The translations under genes were made by a program, and so were the position numbers. From Hyphomicrobium nitrativorans NL23 (GTDB lineage: Bacteria; Pseudomonadota; Alphaproteobacteria; Rhizobiales; Hyphomicrobiaceae): DNA of 64,000 nt. Below, one piece after another: positions 1 through 9,584 of the stretch. The stretch covers positions 3,165,821 to 3,229,820 of the forward strand of contig NC_022997.1 of the NCBI RefSeq assembly GCF_000503895.1. The letters are read 5' to 3'. The notes under the pieces are model-generated. The model had not been told where the DNA came from. It saw nothing but the letters and a program-made list of their open reading frames with translations, and did no database searches. Positions within the stretch are counted from its first letter, which is position 1. The number at the start of each line of letters is the position of its first letter.

Positions 1-1884
1 GGGACGACAGTCACCAACCCGAAATTCCGTCCTGACGAATCCGTCTTCGAGGTCGTCACGGCGCTGCGTAAAAAGATCTCTGCCGGCGCCCTCGACGACT
101 ACGAACTCACCAAGCGGCGTCTGCCTCACGTCGTGGATTTTTCATTCCAGGGCGACCGTCCGGTGCTCATCAGCGCCGTTCCGATCGTGCTCGAATCCAA
201 GACCGCCGCACAGGAACGGGGTAGCGAATTCGTCCTCGTCAGCCAGCGCTTTCTCGATGCAAGCTTCCTTTCCGATCTCGCATCGGCCCACTTCCTCAAG
301 GGCATTCGCTTTTCGCGCACCGACGGCATTGCGCCGAACGAGGCCTCGCATCCTCTGACGAATCGAAAGGGGGATACCGTCGGGCATATCGTATGGGTGC
401 CGGAGATGCCCGGCTGGGCCATTCTCACCGACGTGCTTCCCGTGCTGACCGCCGGTCTCGCTGCAATCAGCGTCGCCATCGTTCTCCTGATCGCCGGATT
501 GCGCAGGACCTATCGCGACCTCGTTCGTAGCGAAGCCGTATCCAAACATCGGGCGGTGCACGATTCTCTGACGGGGCTCGCCAACCGCGCCTTTTTCAAC
601 GAACGCGTCGGCGTCCTGCTGAGCGAACGCCGCGTCAGCGGGCAGGCCCTCGCGCTGATGTTTCTCGATCTCGACCGCTTCAAGCAGGTCAACGATACAC
701 TCGGTCATCCGGTCGGCGATGCTCTGATCCAGGAGGTCGCGCGGCGCATAAAGACGCTCGCCAAACCACGCGACGTCGTTGCCCGGATGGGCGGCGACGA
801 ATTCGCCATCATCAAGTGCGACGACGTTGCGCGAGAGGACGTCGAAGCCTTCTGCCGCGACGTCGTCGCCATCGTGTCCGAGCCCTTCGACGTGCTCGGA
901 CAGCGCGCCGCGGTCGGCATCAGCATCGGCGTCGCCATAGCGCCGGAATGCGGCACGGATCGCAGCGAGCTTTCGCGGAAAGCCGACATCGCGCTCTATC
1001 AGGCGAAGAACCGCCGGCTCGGCTTCGCATTCTACACCGAGGAAATGGGGAAGACGCTCAAGGAGCGAGAAGCGCTCGAAGCCGATCTCAGGCGCGCGCT
1101 CGATACCGAAGGCGAACTCGACGTCGCCTACCAGCCACTCATTTCCGCCAAAGATCTCACCGTCAGCGGAGTCGAGGCTCTGGTGCGGTGGAACCACCCG
1201 CGGCTCGGCTCCATCCCGCCGCCCGTGTTCGTTCCCATTGCCGAGGAATGCGGGTTGATCGGACGCCTCGGCGAATACGTCCTGCGCGAAGCGTGCCGGA
1301 CGGCCGGCCCCTTAAATCTCGGGACGATCGCGGTCAATGTCTCGCCGATCCAGTTCCGGAGCGCAGACTTCGCCTCGCGTCTTTTTGCCATCCTCGCGCG
1401 TGCGGGCATGGCCCCGGAGCGGCTCGAACTCGAAATCACGGAAAGCGCGCTGCTCGATAGCTCGGGGACCTCTGCCAAGGCGCTTCGCTTGCTGCGCGCG
1501 CGAGGCGTCCGCATTGCGCTCGACGACTTCGGGACGGGCTACTCTTCGCTCAGCTATCTCATCAAGCTCGAAGTGGATCGCATCAAGCTCGATCGCTCGT
1601 TCGTGCAGGAGCTGGGCACGTGCCCGCGTTCCTCGTCCATCGTCCGCTCCGTCATCGCGATGGCGCACGCGGTGGGCGTCTCGATCACGGCGGAGGGCGT
1701 GGAAAAGCCCGAGCAACGGGATTTCCTCGTCAGCGTCGATTGCGACACGCTCCAGGGCTACCTGTTCTCGCCGCCGGTCTCCGCGCTCAGCTTGATCGAG
1801 AACTTCTCGATCGGCTTCCGCCGATGGCAGCCCGCAACGCATCCGCCCGAGGCGCCTAGGGTCGCCGGCCCACGCGTGGCTTAG
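1..1884 (+). CDS. Membrane GGDEF-EAL protein (c-di-GMP turnover), 5' end missing
   Basis: The frame is open from the first base, so the gene starts upstream; 627 residues are visible. In order there is the end of an extracytoplasmic sensor segment (about residues 1-130, CHASE-like), one membrane helix near 138-165, a GGDEF domain with the motif intact at 264-268, and an EAL domain with EAL at 392-394 followed by the DDFGTGYSSL loop. GGDEF domains make c-di-GMP and EAL domains degrade it; both signatures look intact, so the protein may be bifunctional. The usual RxxD feedback site five residues before GGDEF reads KPRD (255-258), so product inhibition may be weak. The sensed ligand is unknown. 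Confidence 0.9.
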   Translation, partial: GTTVTNPKFRPDESVFEVVTALRKKISAGALDDYELTKRRLPHVVDFSFQGDRPVLISAVPIVLESKTAAQERGSEFVLVSQRFLDASFLSDLASAHFLKGIRFSRTDGIAPNEASHPLTNRKGDTVGHIVWVPEMPGWAILTDVLPVLTAGLAAISVAIVLLIAGLRRTYRDLVRSEAVSKHRAVHDSLTGLANRAFFNERVGVLLSERRVSGQALALMFLDLDRFKQVNDTLGHPVGDALIQEVARRIKTLAKPRDVVARMGGDEFAIIKCDDVAREDVEAFCRDVVAIVSEPFDVLGQRAAVGISIGVAIAPECGTDRSELSRKADIALYQAKNRRLGFAFYTEEMGKTLKEREALEADLRRALDTEGELDVAYQPLISAKDLTVSGVEALVRWNHPRLGSIPPPVFVPIAEECGLIGRLGEYVLREACRTAGPLNLGTIAVNVSPIQFRSADFASRLFAILARAGMAPERLELEITESALLDSSGTSAKALRLLRARGVRIALDDFGTGYSSLSYLIKLEVDRIKLDRSFVQELGTCPRSSSIVRSVIAMAHAVGVSITAEGVEKPEQRDFLVSVDCDTLQGYLFSPPVSALSLIENFSIGFRRWQPATHPPEAPRVAGPRVA

Positions 1885-2007
1885 CGCGCGGTCGTCTCAC
1901 GCTCTGGCGCCTTGCAACGCGGCTCTATCTCTTTCCCCCACTTGCGCGACTGGCACGGCTTGCCCCAATCTGCCCGCGTTCAGGAATAGGCACTTTTGGG
2001 GGACTTG

Positions 2008-2970
2008 ATGAGCGGGCTTCTGGCACTGCTTGACGACGTGGTGGCGCTGACGAAAGTCGCGGCCGCGACACTCGACGATACGGCGGCGCAGGCCGCGAAG
2101 GTGGGGGCCAAGACGGCAGGTGTCGTGATCGACGATGCGGCCGTGACACCACGCTACGTGACGGGCCTTGCAGCCAAACGCGAGTTGCCCATCGTCGGGC
2201 GCATCGCTTGGGGATCGCTCAAGAACAAATTGCTCTATCTCCTGCCGGCGGCGATGTTGCTGACGGTCTTTCTGCCCGCCGCGATCATTCCGATCCTGAT
2301 GCTCGGCGGTCTCTACCTCGCTTTCGAGGGCACCGAGAAGGTGCATCACCTTCTGAGCGGCGAAGGCGAAAAGGATATGTTCGCGGCCGCGGCCGCCGCA
2401 GGGATCGATCCGCAAGCTCTCGAAGATCAGCGGGTTTCGGGCGCCATCCGCACCGACTTCATTCTGTCGGCGGAGATCATGGCCATCGCGCTCGCCAATA
2501 CGACGACGCCCGATCTCCTGACCAAGGCGCTCGTGCTTGCGTTCGTCGGCATCGCGGTGACGGTTGCGGTCTACGGCGCGGTTGCGATCATCGTGAAGGC
2601 GGACGATGTGGGCCTCGCGCTTGCGCAGAGAAACGGTGCGATTTCGGGCCCCGTGGGCCGCGCGCTCGTCTACGGGATGCCGCCCTTTCTTAAAGCGCTC
2701 AGTCTGGTTGGAACCATCGCGATGCTGTGGGTCGGCGGCGGCATTCTGATCCATGGCCTGCACGAATTCGGCATTCACTGGCCGGACGAAACGATCCGCG
2801 CGGTGTCGGAGGCCGTGGGCGCGGCGGTTCCATTTGCCGGCGGCGTATTGGCGTGGATCGCCGGAGCCTTCGGCGCGGCGCTTGTGGGACTTGCGGCCGG
2901 CGCTGCCGTGCTTGCCGTCATTCACATTGTCGGAGCGCGTTTCACCACCGGACAGACGCCCAAGGTTTGA
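2008..2970 (+). CDS. DUF808 (YedI-like) inner-membrane protein
   Basis: A 320-residue protein of the DUF808 family. It begins MSGLLALLDDVVALTK, contains a long Ala-rich stretch and the family segment YLAFEGTEK, then several hydrophobic helices (about residues 75-100, 185-205, 225-255 and 265-305). An in-frame TTG lies 12 bases upstream, but ATG at 2008 has a purine-rich GGGGGA directly before it and matches the usual family start. The biochemical function of the family is unknown. It stands alone on this strand and ends at a strong hairpin shared with the convergent hydrolase gene. Confidence 0.85.
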   Translation: MSGLLALLDDVVALTKVAAATLDDTAAQAAKVGAKTAGVVIDDAAVTPRYVTGLAAKRELPIVGRIAWGSLKNKLLYLLPAAMLLTVFLPAAIIPILMLGGLYLAFEGTEKVHHLLSGEGEKDMFAAAAAAGIDPQALEDQRVSGAIRTDFILSAEIMAIALANTTTPDLLTKALVLAFVGIAVTVAVYGAVAIIVKADDVGLALAQRNGAISGPVGRALVYGMPPFLKALSLVGTIAMLWVGGGILIHGLHEFGIHWPDETIRAVSEAVGAAVPFAGGVLAWIAGAFGAALVGLAAGAAVLAVIHIVGARFTTGQTPKV

Positions 2971-2997
2971 TCGCGCAGCCAGTCGATCTCGAAAAGG

Positions 2998-3027
2998 AAA
3001 CGGCCCGGGCGCTTTGCCGGGCCGTTT
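2998..3027. terminator. Bidirectional hairpin terminator between convergent genes
   Basis: A perfect 11-bp inverted repeat (AAACGGCCCGG at 2998-3008, CCGGGCCGTTT at 3017-3027) with an 8-base loop. A-rich and T-rich ends give short U-tracts in both directions. It sits between the ends of the DUF808 gene and the minus-strand hydrolase. Confidence 0.75.
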
Positions 3028-3052
3028 CAATTCTTAAGCTCTAGCTTGGCCT

Positions 3053-3826
3053 TTACTCGTCGTCGCCATCATCCGCATCGGCGGCGGGGCCGCTCGCGGC
3101 CTCCTCGCGCTCGCGCTGCCGCTCGCGCTCACGCGCCGCCTCGCGCTCCTTCTCGCGCTCTTTCTGGTTCTCGCGGTCCTGAATGGCCTTGGCGAGGCGC
3201 ATGTCGAGGTAGCCGCCGACGACCTTTTCCAGATCCTCCGTCTTGTCCTCGAAGAAGTGGTTGGCGCCGGGGATGACCTCGTGGTCGATCTTGATGCCGC
3301 GCTGCGTCTTGAGCTTTGCGGTCAGCTCCGCGACGGAAGCCGACGGCACGACGCGATCCTTGTCGCCGTTGACCATCAGGCCCGACGAAGGACACGGGGC
3401 GAGGAACGAGAAGTCATAGAGGTTCGACGGCGGCGCCACGCAGATGAAACCGTCGATCTCGGGGCGACGCATCAGAAGCTGCATCGCGATCCAGGTGCCG
3501 AACGAGACGCCCGCGATCCAGCAATACTTGGCATCGGGCTTCACCATCTGCAGCCAGTCGAGGGCCGACGCCGCGTCCGCCAGTTCGCCCGGGCCACCAT
3601 CCCAGAAGCCCTGGGAACGCCCGACGCCGCGGAAGTTGAAGCGGAGCACCGAAAAGCCCCGCTGCGCGAACGTGTAATAGAGGCTGTAGACGACCTGATT
3701 GTTCATCGTCCCCCCGAACTGCGGATGGGGGTGGAGGATGAGGGCGATGGGGCTGTCGTTCGCCGGCTCGTGATGGTAGCGGGCTTCGATGCGGCCCGCA
3801 GGCCCATTGATAATCAGCTCAGGCAT
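3053..3826 (-). CDS. Alpha/beta hydrolase, COG2945-like, with charged C-terminal tail
   Basis: A 257-residue protein starting MPELIINGPAGRIEARY. The N-terminal HPHPQFGGTM segment, nucleophile elbow GVSFG, acidic GDKDRVV and GANHFF give a complete Ser-Asp-His set typical of COG2945-type serine hydrolases. The substrate is unknown. The last 45 residues are an unusual run of alternating Glu, Arg and Lys (an EREKEREAARERERQ-type helix) ending in an acidic tail, probably a charged single helix or coiled coil. ATG at 3826 is preferred over upstream ATG options because it begins the conserved fold and has GAG-rich sequence before it. Confidence 0.8.
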   Translation of the reverse strand: MPELIINGPAGRIEARYHHEPANDSPIALILHPHPQFGGTMNNQVVYSLYYTFAQRGFSVLRFNFRGVGRSQGFWDGGPGELADAASALDWLQMVKPDAKYCWIAGVSFGTWIAMQLLMRRPEIDGFICVAPPSNLYDFSFLAPCPSSGLMVNGDKDRVVPSASVAELTAKLKTQRGIKIDHEVIPGANHFFEDKTEDLEKVVGGYLDMRLAKAIQDRENQKEREKEREAARERERQREREEAASGPAADADDGDDE

Positions 3827-3981
3827 CGGTCTCTGCTCGGTTTGGGGTTCGGGTCGGCCGGGGAAATTGCCTGGGCTCACAACGGGCGACAGGCTGTCGC
3901 AGCCGAAGTTCCGCAATTCACAAAAACGTGCCTCAAAGAATGCTTGATTTCCCCGCTCGGAATTTTCATATTCGGTGCAAG

Positions 3982-3998
3982 TTTAGAACGGTTCGAAA
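3982..3998. promoter_or_regulatory. Candidate Irr (iron-control) box upstream of iscR
   Basis: The sequence TTTAGAACGGTTCGAAA is a near-perfect interrupted palindrome (TTTAGAA, three bases, TTCGAAA). It differs at one base from the alphaproteobacterial Irr consensus TTTAGAA-N3-TTCTAAA. It lies 129 bases before the iscR start in a 300-base leader that otherwise holds no gene. Suf operons are established Irr targets in Rhizobiales; that this site is functional is inferred from motif and position. Confidence 0.6.
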
Positions 3999-4126
3999 GA
4001 GAGGGCCTGTTGGGTCTCTTTTTTGGGCTGCACCCGACGTGTGTGGCGTCTCTTAGCACACGAGGGGTGGTGAAGCGCAAGCGCTATGCGCCGCTAGAAC
4101 AGCGTGCGCGTCAGGAGTGGTGGAGC

Positions 4127-4627
4127 ATGGAGCTCAACACACGCGGCCGTTATGCGGTCATGGCAATGGCCGACCTCGCGAAGCACAGCGACGGGGGGGC
4201 GGTCGCGCTTTCCGCGGTCGCACAGCGTCAGCGGATCTCGCTCGACTATCTCGAACAGCTGTTTTTGAAGCTTCGACGCGCGGGGCTGGTGGAAAGCCAG
4301 CGCGGACGCCACGGCGGTTACAAGCTCATCCGTCCCGCCCGCGAGATCTTCGTTGCGGAGATCATGTCGGCCGTCGACGAGGGCACGCGGATGACGCGCT
4401 GCTTCGGCGACGACACGGGGCCGTGCCTCGGCGATACGCGTTGCCTGACCCACGATCTCTGGACCGCGCTCGGCGCGCAGATCGAGAACTTTCTCTCGCG
4501 CGTCAGTCTGAAAGACGTGCTGGAAGGCATTCCGGCCGCTGCGTCTTCGGAGTGCGCCGTTCGCGAACACCCGCACGAACACGATCACGATCCAGCCGTC
4601 GTCGCCCTGGAGAGGTCGCCGCAGTGA
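4127..4627 (+). CDS. iscR: Rrf2-family Fe-S regulator, IscR-like
   Basis: A 166-residue winged-helix Rrf2 protein opening MELNTRGRYAVMAMADLA, the DNA-binding region typical of IscR. Three cysteines follow in CFGDDTGPC...RCLTH. E. coli IscR ligates a [2Fe-2S] cluster through three Cys with five residues in each gap; here the first gap has seven, but the following CLTHDLW stretch matches well. A His-rich tail (HPHEHDHD) is extra. AGGAG at 4113 supports this start. It is the first gene of the suf operon and its stop overlaps the next start in GTGA. It most likely senses Fe-S status and represses or tunes this operon. Confidence 0.88.
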   Translation: MELNTRGRYAVMAMADLAKHSDGGAVALSAVAQRQRISLDYLEQLFLKLRRAGLVESQRGRHGGYKLIRPAREIFVAEIMSAVDEGTRMTRCFGDDTGPCLGDTRCLTHDLWTALGAQIENFLSRVSLKDVLEGIPAAASSECAVREHPHEHDHDPAVVALERSPQ

Positions 4628-5742
4628 CGCAGCCGCGCACATACCTTGACTATAACGCTTCGGCGCCGCTTCGGCCCGAGGCGCGCGAGGCTATGCTTGC
4701 GGCGCTCGATGCCGCCGGCAACGCGTCGTCGGTTCATGCCGAGGGGCGGCGGGCGCGGGCAATCGTGGATGACGCCCGCGATGCGGTTGCCGCGCTCGTC
4801 AATGCGCGCGCGTCCGAAGTGATATTTACGAGCGGGGCGACCGAGTCCAACACGTGGGCGCTCTCGGCGCCGTGGGAGCGGATCGCGTTCGCGGATGTCG
4901 AACACGATTCGATCCGCGCGCCTCTCGCTCAGCTCGCCGCGAAGCGTGGCGCGGAGATCATCCGCTTGCCGGTTTCGCCAGACGGAGCGGCGGATATCGG
5001 AAGCGTTGCACCTGCGCCCAACACGCTTCTCGTGCTGCAGATGGCCAACAACGAGACCGGCGCGCTGCAGGACGTGGCCGCGGCCGGACGCTGGGCAACC
5101 GAGAACGGCGCGCGGGTGCATACGGACGCCGTACAGGCGCCGGGCCGGATCGCAATCGATTTCGCCCAACTCGGCGCACACACGATGAGCCTTTCGGCGC
5201 ACAAAATCGGCGGGCCGAAGGGCGTCGGCGCGCTTGTGATCGGCGCGGGCGTCGCGCTCGACCCGATTTTTGCGGGCGGCGGGCAGGAACAGCGCCGGCG
5301 GGCGGGGACCGAAAACGTCGCGGCGATTGCAGGCTTCGGCGCTGCGGCCGGCGCCGCCCTCGACGATCTCAAGAATGCGCCGCGCGTGGCGGCACTGCGA
5401 GATTCGCTCGAAGCCGCTGTGATTGCGGTCACTCCGCAAGCGCTCGTGATCGGGCGCGACGCGCCGCGGCTCTGCAATACGTCGATGATCGCGCTTCCGG
5501 GCTCGCCGGCGGAGACGGCCGTGATCAAGCTCGATCTCAAGGGCATTGCGGTCAGCGCGGGATCGGCCTGCTCGTCAGGCAAGGTGGGCGAGAGCCATGT
5601 GCTCAGCGCGATGGGGCTTTCTTCCGAGGTCGCGCGATCCGCAATCCGCGTGAGCCTCGGGGCGGACACGACGGAACAGGACATCGCGGCGTTCGTCGCC
5701 GCATGGCGGGATATTCACGGCGGCGCATCGCTCGCCGCCTAG
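4624..5742 (+). CDS. Cysteine desulfurase, NifS/IscS-like class V aminotransferase
   Basis: A 372-residue PLP enzyme starting at GTG and overlapping the iscR stop. It has the NifS/IscS-type opening YLDYNASAPLRPEA, the PLP lysine in SLSAHKIGGPKG, and the active cysteine in SAGSACSSGKVG. It would take sulfur from cysteine as a persulfide for Fe-S assembly. It belongs to the group I (IscS/NifS) type and is distinct from the SufS-type enzyme encoded 4 kb downstream in the same operon. No IscU-type scaffold is seen here. Confidence 0.9.
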   Translation: MTQPRTYLDYNASAPLRPEAREAMLAALDAAGNASSVHAEGRRARAIVDDARDAVAALVNARASEVIFTSGATESNTWALSAPWERIAFADVEHDSIRAPLAQLAAKRGAEIIRLPVSPDGAADIGSVAPAPNTLLVLQMANNETGALQDVAAAGRWATENGARVHTDAVQAPGRIAIDFAQLGAHTMSLSAHKIGGPKGVGALVIGAGVALDPIFAGGGQEQRRRAGTENVAAIAGFGAAAGAALDDLKNAPRVAALRDSLEAAVIAVTPQALVIGRDAPRLCNTSMIALPGSPAETAVIKLDLKGIAVSAGSACSSGKVGESHVLSAMGLSSEVARSAIRVSLGADTTEQDIAAFVAAWRDIHGGASLAA

Positions 5743-5795
5743 GCAACGAAACGAACGACGCGGCCTCGGCGGGCCGCACACAAGAGGTGGGTTGA

Positions 5796-7265
5796 ATGGC
5801 AGCAGTTCAGGAGACGATCGACACGGTCAAGAAGATCGACGTCGATCAATACAAATACGGTTTCGAGACCAACATCGAGACCGTGAAGGCGCCCAAAGGC
5901 CTCAACGAGGACATCGTCCGCTTCATCTCGGAGAAGAAGGGCGAGCCGCAGTGGATGCTCGACTGGCGTCTCGAAGCCTATGCGCGCTGGCGCAACATGA
6001 CGGAGCCGACCTGGGCGAAGGTCAGCTATCCCAAGATCGATTTCGAGAACCTCTACTATTACGCGGCGCCGAAAGGTGCGGAGGGGCCGAAGAGCCTCGA
6101 CGAGGTCGATCCGGAGTTGCTCGCCACGTACGAAAAGCTCGGCATTCCGCTCAAGGAGCAGGCGGTGCTCGCGGGCGTGCAGGGCGCGCGCGTCGCGGTG
6201 GACGCGGTGTTCGACAGCGTCTCCGTCGTCACGACCTTCAAGGAAGAGCTGGCGAAGGCCGGCGTCATCTTCTGCTCGATGTCTGAAGCGGTGCGCGAGC
6301 ACCCGGAACTCGTGAAGAAGTACCTCGGCTCTGTCGTGCCGCAGGGCGACAACTTCTATGCGGCCCTCAACTCGGCGGTGTTCTCCGACGGCTCGTTCGT
6401 CTACGTGCCCGAAGGCGTGCGCTGCCCGATGGAGCTTTCGACGTACTTCCGCATCAACGAGAAGAACACCGGCCAGTTCGAGCGCACGCTCATCATCGCG
6501 GACAAGGGGTCTTACGTCTCGTACCTCGAAGGCTGCACGGCGCCCTCGCGCGACGAGAACCAGCTGCACGCTGCGGTGGTGGAACTGATCGCGCTCGACG
6601 ACGCCGAGATCAAGTATTCGACGGTGCAGAACTGGTATCCCGGCGACAAGGACGGCAAAGGCGGCGTCTATAACTTCGTGACCAAGCGCGGCGACTGCCG
6701 CGGGCACAGCTCGAAGATCTCGTGGACGCAGGTCGAGACGGGTTCTGCGATCACGTGGAAGTATCCGTCCTGCATCCTGCGCGGCGACAACAGCCGCGGC
6801 GAGTTCTACTCGATCGCGATCTCGAACGGGTATCAGCAGGTCGACAGCGGCACCAAGATGATCCACCTCGGCAAGAACTCGTCGAGCCGCATCATCTCGA
6901 AGGGCATCGCGGCCGGGTTCTCGGAGAACACCTACCGCGGGCTCGTCTCGGCGCATCGCAAGGCGACGGGCGCGCGCAACTTCACCTGCTGCGACTCGCT
7001 TCTTATCGGCGACAAGTGCGGCGCGCACACGGTGCCCTACATCGAGGCGAAGACCTCGTCGGCGCACTTCGAGCACGAGGCGACGACGTCGAAGATCTCG
7101 GACGACACGCTGTTCTATTGCCGCCAGCGCGGGCTTTCCGAGGAAGAGGCGGTGGCGCTTGTCGTCAACGGCTTTGTGCGCGACGTGCTGCAGCAGCTCC
7201 CGATGGAGTTCATGGCCGAGACGCAGAAGCTGATCGGCGTGAGCCTGGAAGGCTCTGTCGGATAA
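5796..7265 (+). CDS. sufB: Fe-S scaffold subunit SufB
   Basis: A 489-residue SufB core protein, full length for the family. Landmarks include [15 protein letters not shown] near residue 50, [52 protein letters not shown] and the C-terminal [20 protein letters not shown]. SufB forms the SufBC2D complex in the cytoplasm, where Fe-S clusters are built. AAGAGGTGGG lies before the ATG. A 110-base gap separates it from sufC, the longest gap within the core operon apart from that before sufA. Confidence 0.97.
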   Translation: MAAVQETIDTVKKIDVDQYKYGFETNIETVKAPKGLNEDIVRFISEKKGEPQWMLDWRLEAYARWRNMTEPTWAKVSYPKIDFENLYYYAAPKGAEGPKSLDEVDPELLATYEKLGIPLKEQAVLAGVQGARVAVDAVFDSVSVVTTFKEELAKAGVIFCSMSEAVREHPELVKKYLGSVVPQGDNFYAALNSAVFSDGSFVYVPEGVRCPMELSTYFRINEKNTGQFERTLIIADKGSYVSYLEGCTAPSRDENQLHAAVVELIALDDAEIKYSTVQNWYPGDKDGKGGVYNFVTKRGDCRGHSSKISWTQVETGSAITWKYPSCILRGDNSRGEFYSIAISNGYQQVDSGTKMIHLGKNSSSRIISKGIAAGFSENTYRGLVSAHRKATGARNFTCCDSLLIGDKCGAHTVPYIEAKTSSAHFEHEATTSKISDDTLFYCRQRGLSEEEAVALVVNGFVRDVLQQLPMEFMAETQKLIGVSLEGSVG

Positions 7266-7375
7266 ACCGGGCCTTTCACTCGCACGCAACCTCCGGCCCA
7301 CACGGCGGAGACGGATCGAGATCCAGAATCACGGCCGACGGCAGGCCGAACCGAAGACGACTGAGGTAAGACGAC

Positions 7376-8131
7376 ATGCTTGAGATCAAGAACCTTCAGG
7401 TGAAGCTCGAAGACGAGGACAAGGAAATCCTCAAGGGGCTCTCGCTCACCGTGCCGAAGGGCGAAGTGCACGCCATCATGGGCCCGAACGGCTCGGGCAA
7501 GTCCACGCTCGCGCACGTACTCGCAGGCCGCGACGGCTATGAGGTGACGGGCGGCGAGATCCTGTGGAACGGCGAAGACCTTGCGGAACTCGAACCCGAC
7601 GAGCGCGCCGCCAAGGGCGTGTTCCTCGCCTTCCAGTATCCTATGGAGATCCCGGGCGTCGCGGGCCTCACGTTCCTGCGCACGGCGCTCAACTCCGTGC
7701 GCAAGAAGAGGGGCGAGGCCGAGCTTTCCACGCCCGACTTCATGAAGCTCGTGCGCGGCAAAGCCGCCGATCTCAACATCGACATGGAGATGTTGAAGCG
7801 GCCGGTGAACGTCGGCTTCTCGGGCGGCGAGAAGAAGCGCGCCGAGATCCTGCAGATGGCGGTGCTGGAACCCACGCTCTGCGTGCTCGACGAAACCGAC
7901 AGCGGCCTCGACATCGACGCGCTCAAGATCGTGGCGGACGGCGTCAATGCGCTCCGCAGCCCGGATCGCGCGATGCTTGTCATCACGCACTATCAGCGGC
8001 TTCTGAACTACATCGTGCCGGACAAGGTTCACGTGCTGTCGAACGGACAGATCCAGGCGACGGGCGGCAAGGAACTCGCGCTCGAACTCGAAAAGTCCGG
8101 CTATGCGGCTTACCAAGGCAAGGCGGCATAA
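7376..8131 (+). CDS. sufC: Fe-S assembly ATPase SufC
   Basis: A 251-residue ABC-type ATPase with Walker A GPNGSGKST, signature FSGGEKKRAEI, Walker B CVLDETDSGLD and the family stretch VITHYQRLLNYI. It has no membrane segments, as expected for the soluble SufBC2D ATPase. It ends one base before sufD, so the two are translationally linked. Confidence 0.97.
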   Translation: MLEIKNLQVKLEDEDKEILKGLSLTVPKGEVHAIMGPNGSGKSTLAHVLAGRDGYEVTGGEILWNGEDLAELEPDERAAKGVFLAFQYPMEIPGVAGLTFLRTALNSVRKKRGEAELSTPDFMKLVRGKAADLNIDMEMLKRPVNVGFSGGEKKRAEILQMAVLEPTLCVLDETDSGLDIDALKIVADGVNALRSPDRAMLVITHYQRLLNYIVPDKVHVLSNGQIQATGGKELALELEKSGYAAYQGKAA

Positions 8132-8132
8132 T

Positions 8133-9506
8133 ATGAGCATCGCCCAGAAAATCGAAACGGGAGCCACGGGGCGCGGCGGCGCCTCCGTGCAAGCCCTCAA
8201 GACGAAGGCCGAAACGGCCCTCGTCGAAGCATTCACGAACGCAGAACCCTCTCTCCCGGGCGGGACTTGGCTGCGCGCGCTGCGGAAGGACGCTATCGGC
8301 GCCTTTACAGGCCGCGGCCTGCCGCATCGGCGCGTCGAGGAGTGGAAATACACGGACGTGCGCGCGTTCATGCGCGAGGCCTTTCCGCTGACGCCCGACG
8401 TGGTGCCGGATGCCCAGTCGGCCAAGGCGCTCATCGAAGCCGCGCTCCCGGGCGCCGATCTTTCCGGCACGCACGCGCTGTTCTTCGACGGCTCGGCCGT
8501 GTCGGAAGCCGGGATCTCCGCCGTGTCCGAGATCGAGAGCGCGTTCCTTGCCCGCATCATCGATCATCCGCCTGCCTGGCTGCAGGAAGACGTTGCCGAG
8601 GTCAGCGGGCATGTGAACGAGGCGACGCGGGCGCTCAACACGGCGCTGTTCACCGATGGCGCGGTGCTCGACATCGCGGAAGACCGCGAGATCGCGACGC
8701 CGATTGCGCTCATCTTCGCGTCCGGCAGCGACGCCGCAGGCTCGGTCGCGACGCGCAACGTCATCCGCGTCGGCAAGAACGCAAAGGTGACGATTGTCGA
8801 AGTGCATGCCGCACCGGACGCGCCGCGGCAGGTCAACACGCTGACCCAGCTCATCGTCGGCGACGGCGCCGAGGTGGTGCACGTGAAGCTCGTCGCCTCG
8901 CGCGAGGGTTCGATCCATCTCGGCCGCACGATTGCGCGCCTTGGGGCGGACGCGAACTACCGGCCGTTCCAGATGGTGCTGGGCGACGGCGTCGTGCGCA
9001 ACGATCTCGCCATCGCGTTCCGCGGCGAACACACCACGTTCGACCTCGGTTGCGCGCTGCTTGGGAACGCCGGCTCGCACCACGACATCACGATGGTGGT
9101 CGATCACGCCGTGCCGAACTGCACGAGCCGCGAACTCGTGAAGACCGTGCTGCGGGATCGCTCGCGGGCGGTGTTCCAGGGCAAGGTGATCGTGCGCCCC
9201 GACGCGCAAAAGACCGACGGCAAACAGATGGCGCAGGCGCTGATGCTCTCGCCGGACACGGAGTTCAACAGCAAGCCGGAACTCGAAATCTACGCCGACG
9301 ACGTGGTCTGCGGACACGGCAGCACGTCGGCAGAGATCGATCCGGACCTCGTGTTCTATCTTCAGTCGCGCGGCATTCCGCTAGAGGAAGCTCAGGCCAT
9401 GCTGGTCGAAAGCTTCGTCGGCGAAGCCATCGACAAGGCGGAGCCGGAAGCGGTGCAAGACGCGCTTCGCGCGCTTGCGCGCGGGTGGCTTCAGAGCCAA
9501 GCTTGA
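8133..9506 (+). CDS. sufD: Fe-S scaffold subunit SufD
   Basis: A 457-residue SufB/SufD-family protein. The N-terminal region has RRVEEWKYTDVRAF, and the beta-helix core carries GADANYRPFQMVLGDG, KVIVRPDAQKTDGKQMAQALM and VCGHGSTSAEIDPDLVFYLQSRG. ATG at 8133 lies one base after the sufC stop and gives the usual start MSIAQKIE; an upstream in-frame ATG inside sufC is unlikely. It partners SufB and SufC in cluster assembly. Confidence 0.96.
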   Translation: MSIAQKIETGATGRGGASVQALKTKAETALVEAFTNAEPSLPGGTWLRALRKDAIGAFTGRGLPHRRVEEWKYTDVRAFMREAFPLTPDVVPDAQSAKALIEAALPGADLSGTHALFFDGSAVSEAGISAVSEIESAFLARIIDHPPAWLQEDVAEVSGHVNEATRALNTALFTDGAVLDIAEDREIATPIALIFASGSDAAGSVATRNVIRVGKNAKVTIVEVHAAPDAPRQVNTLTQLIVGDGAEVVHVKLVASREGSIHLGRTIARLGADANYRPFQMVLGDGVVRNDLAIAFRGEHTTFDLGCALLGNAGSHHDITMVVDHAVPNCTSRELVKTVLRDRSRAVFQGKVIVRPDAQKTDGKQMAQALMLSPDTEFNSKPELEIYADDVVCGHGSTSAEIDPDLVFYLQSRGIPLEEAQAMLVESFVGEAIDKAEPEAVQDALRALARGWLQSQA

Positions 9507-9513
9507 AAAAATG

Positions 9514-9535
9514 CGGGGCGCTGAGAGGCGCCCCG
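9514..9535 (+). terminator. Intercistronic hairpin after sufD
   Basis: A perfect 8-bp stem (CGGGGCGC, loop TGAGAG, GCGCCCCG) just after the sufD stop. The following ATTTGTCC is not a proper U-tract, so it is more likely a partial attenuator or an RNA-stabilising hairpin than a full terminator. It may lower expression of sufS-sufT-sufA relative to sufBCD. Confidence 0.5.
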
Positions 9536-9584
9536 ATTTGTCCTCAGCGCTGAGACCTCTGCTCGCTCGAACAAGGACGACCCC

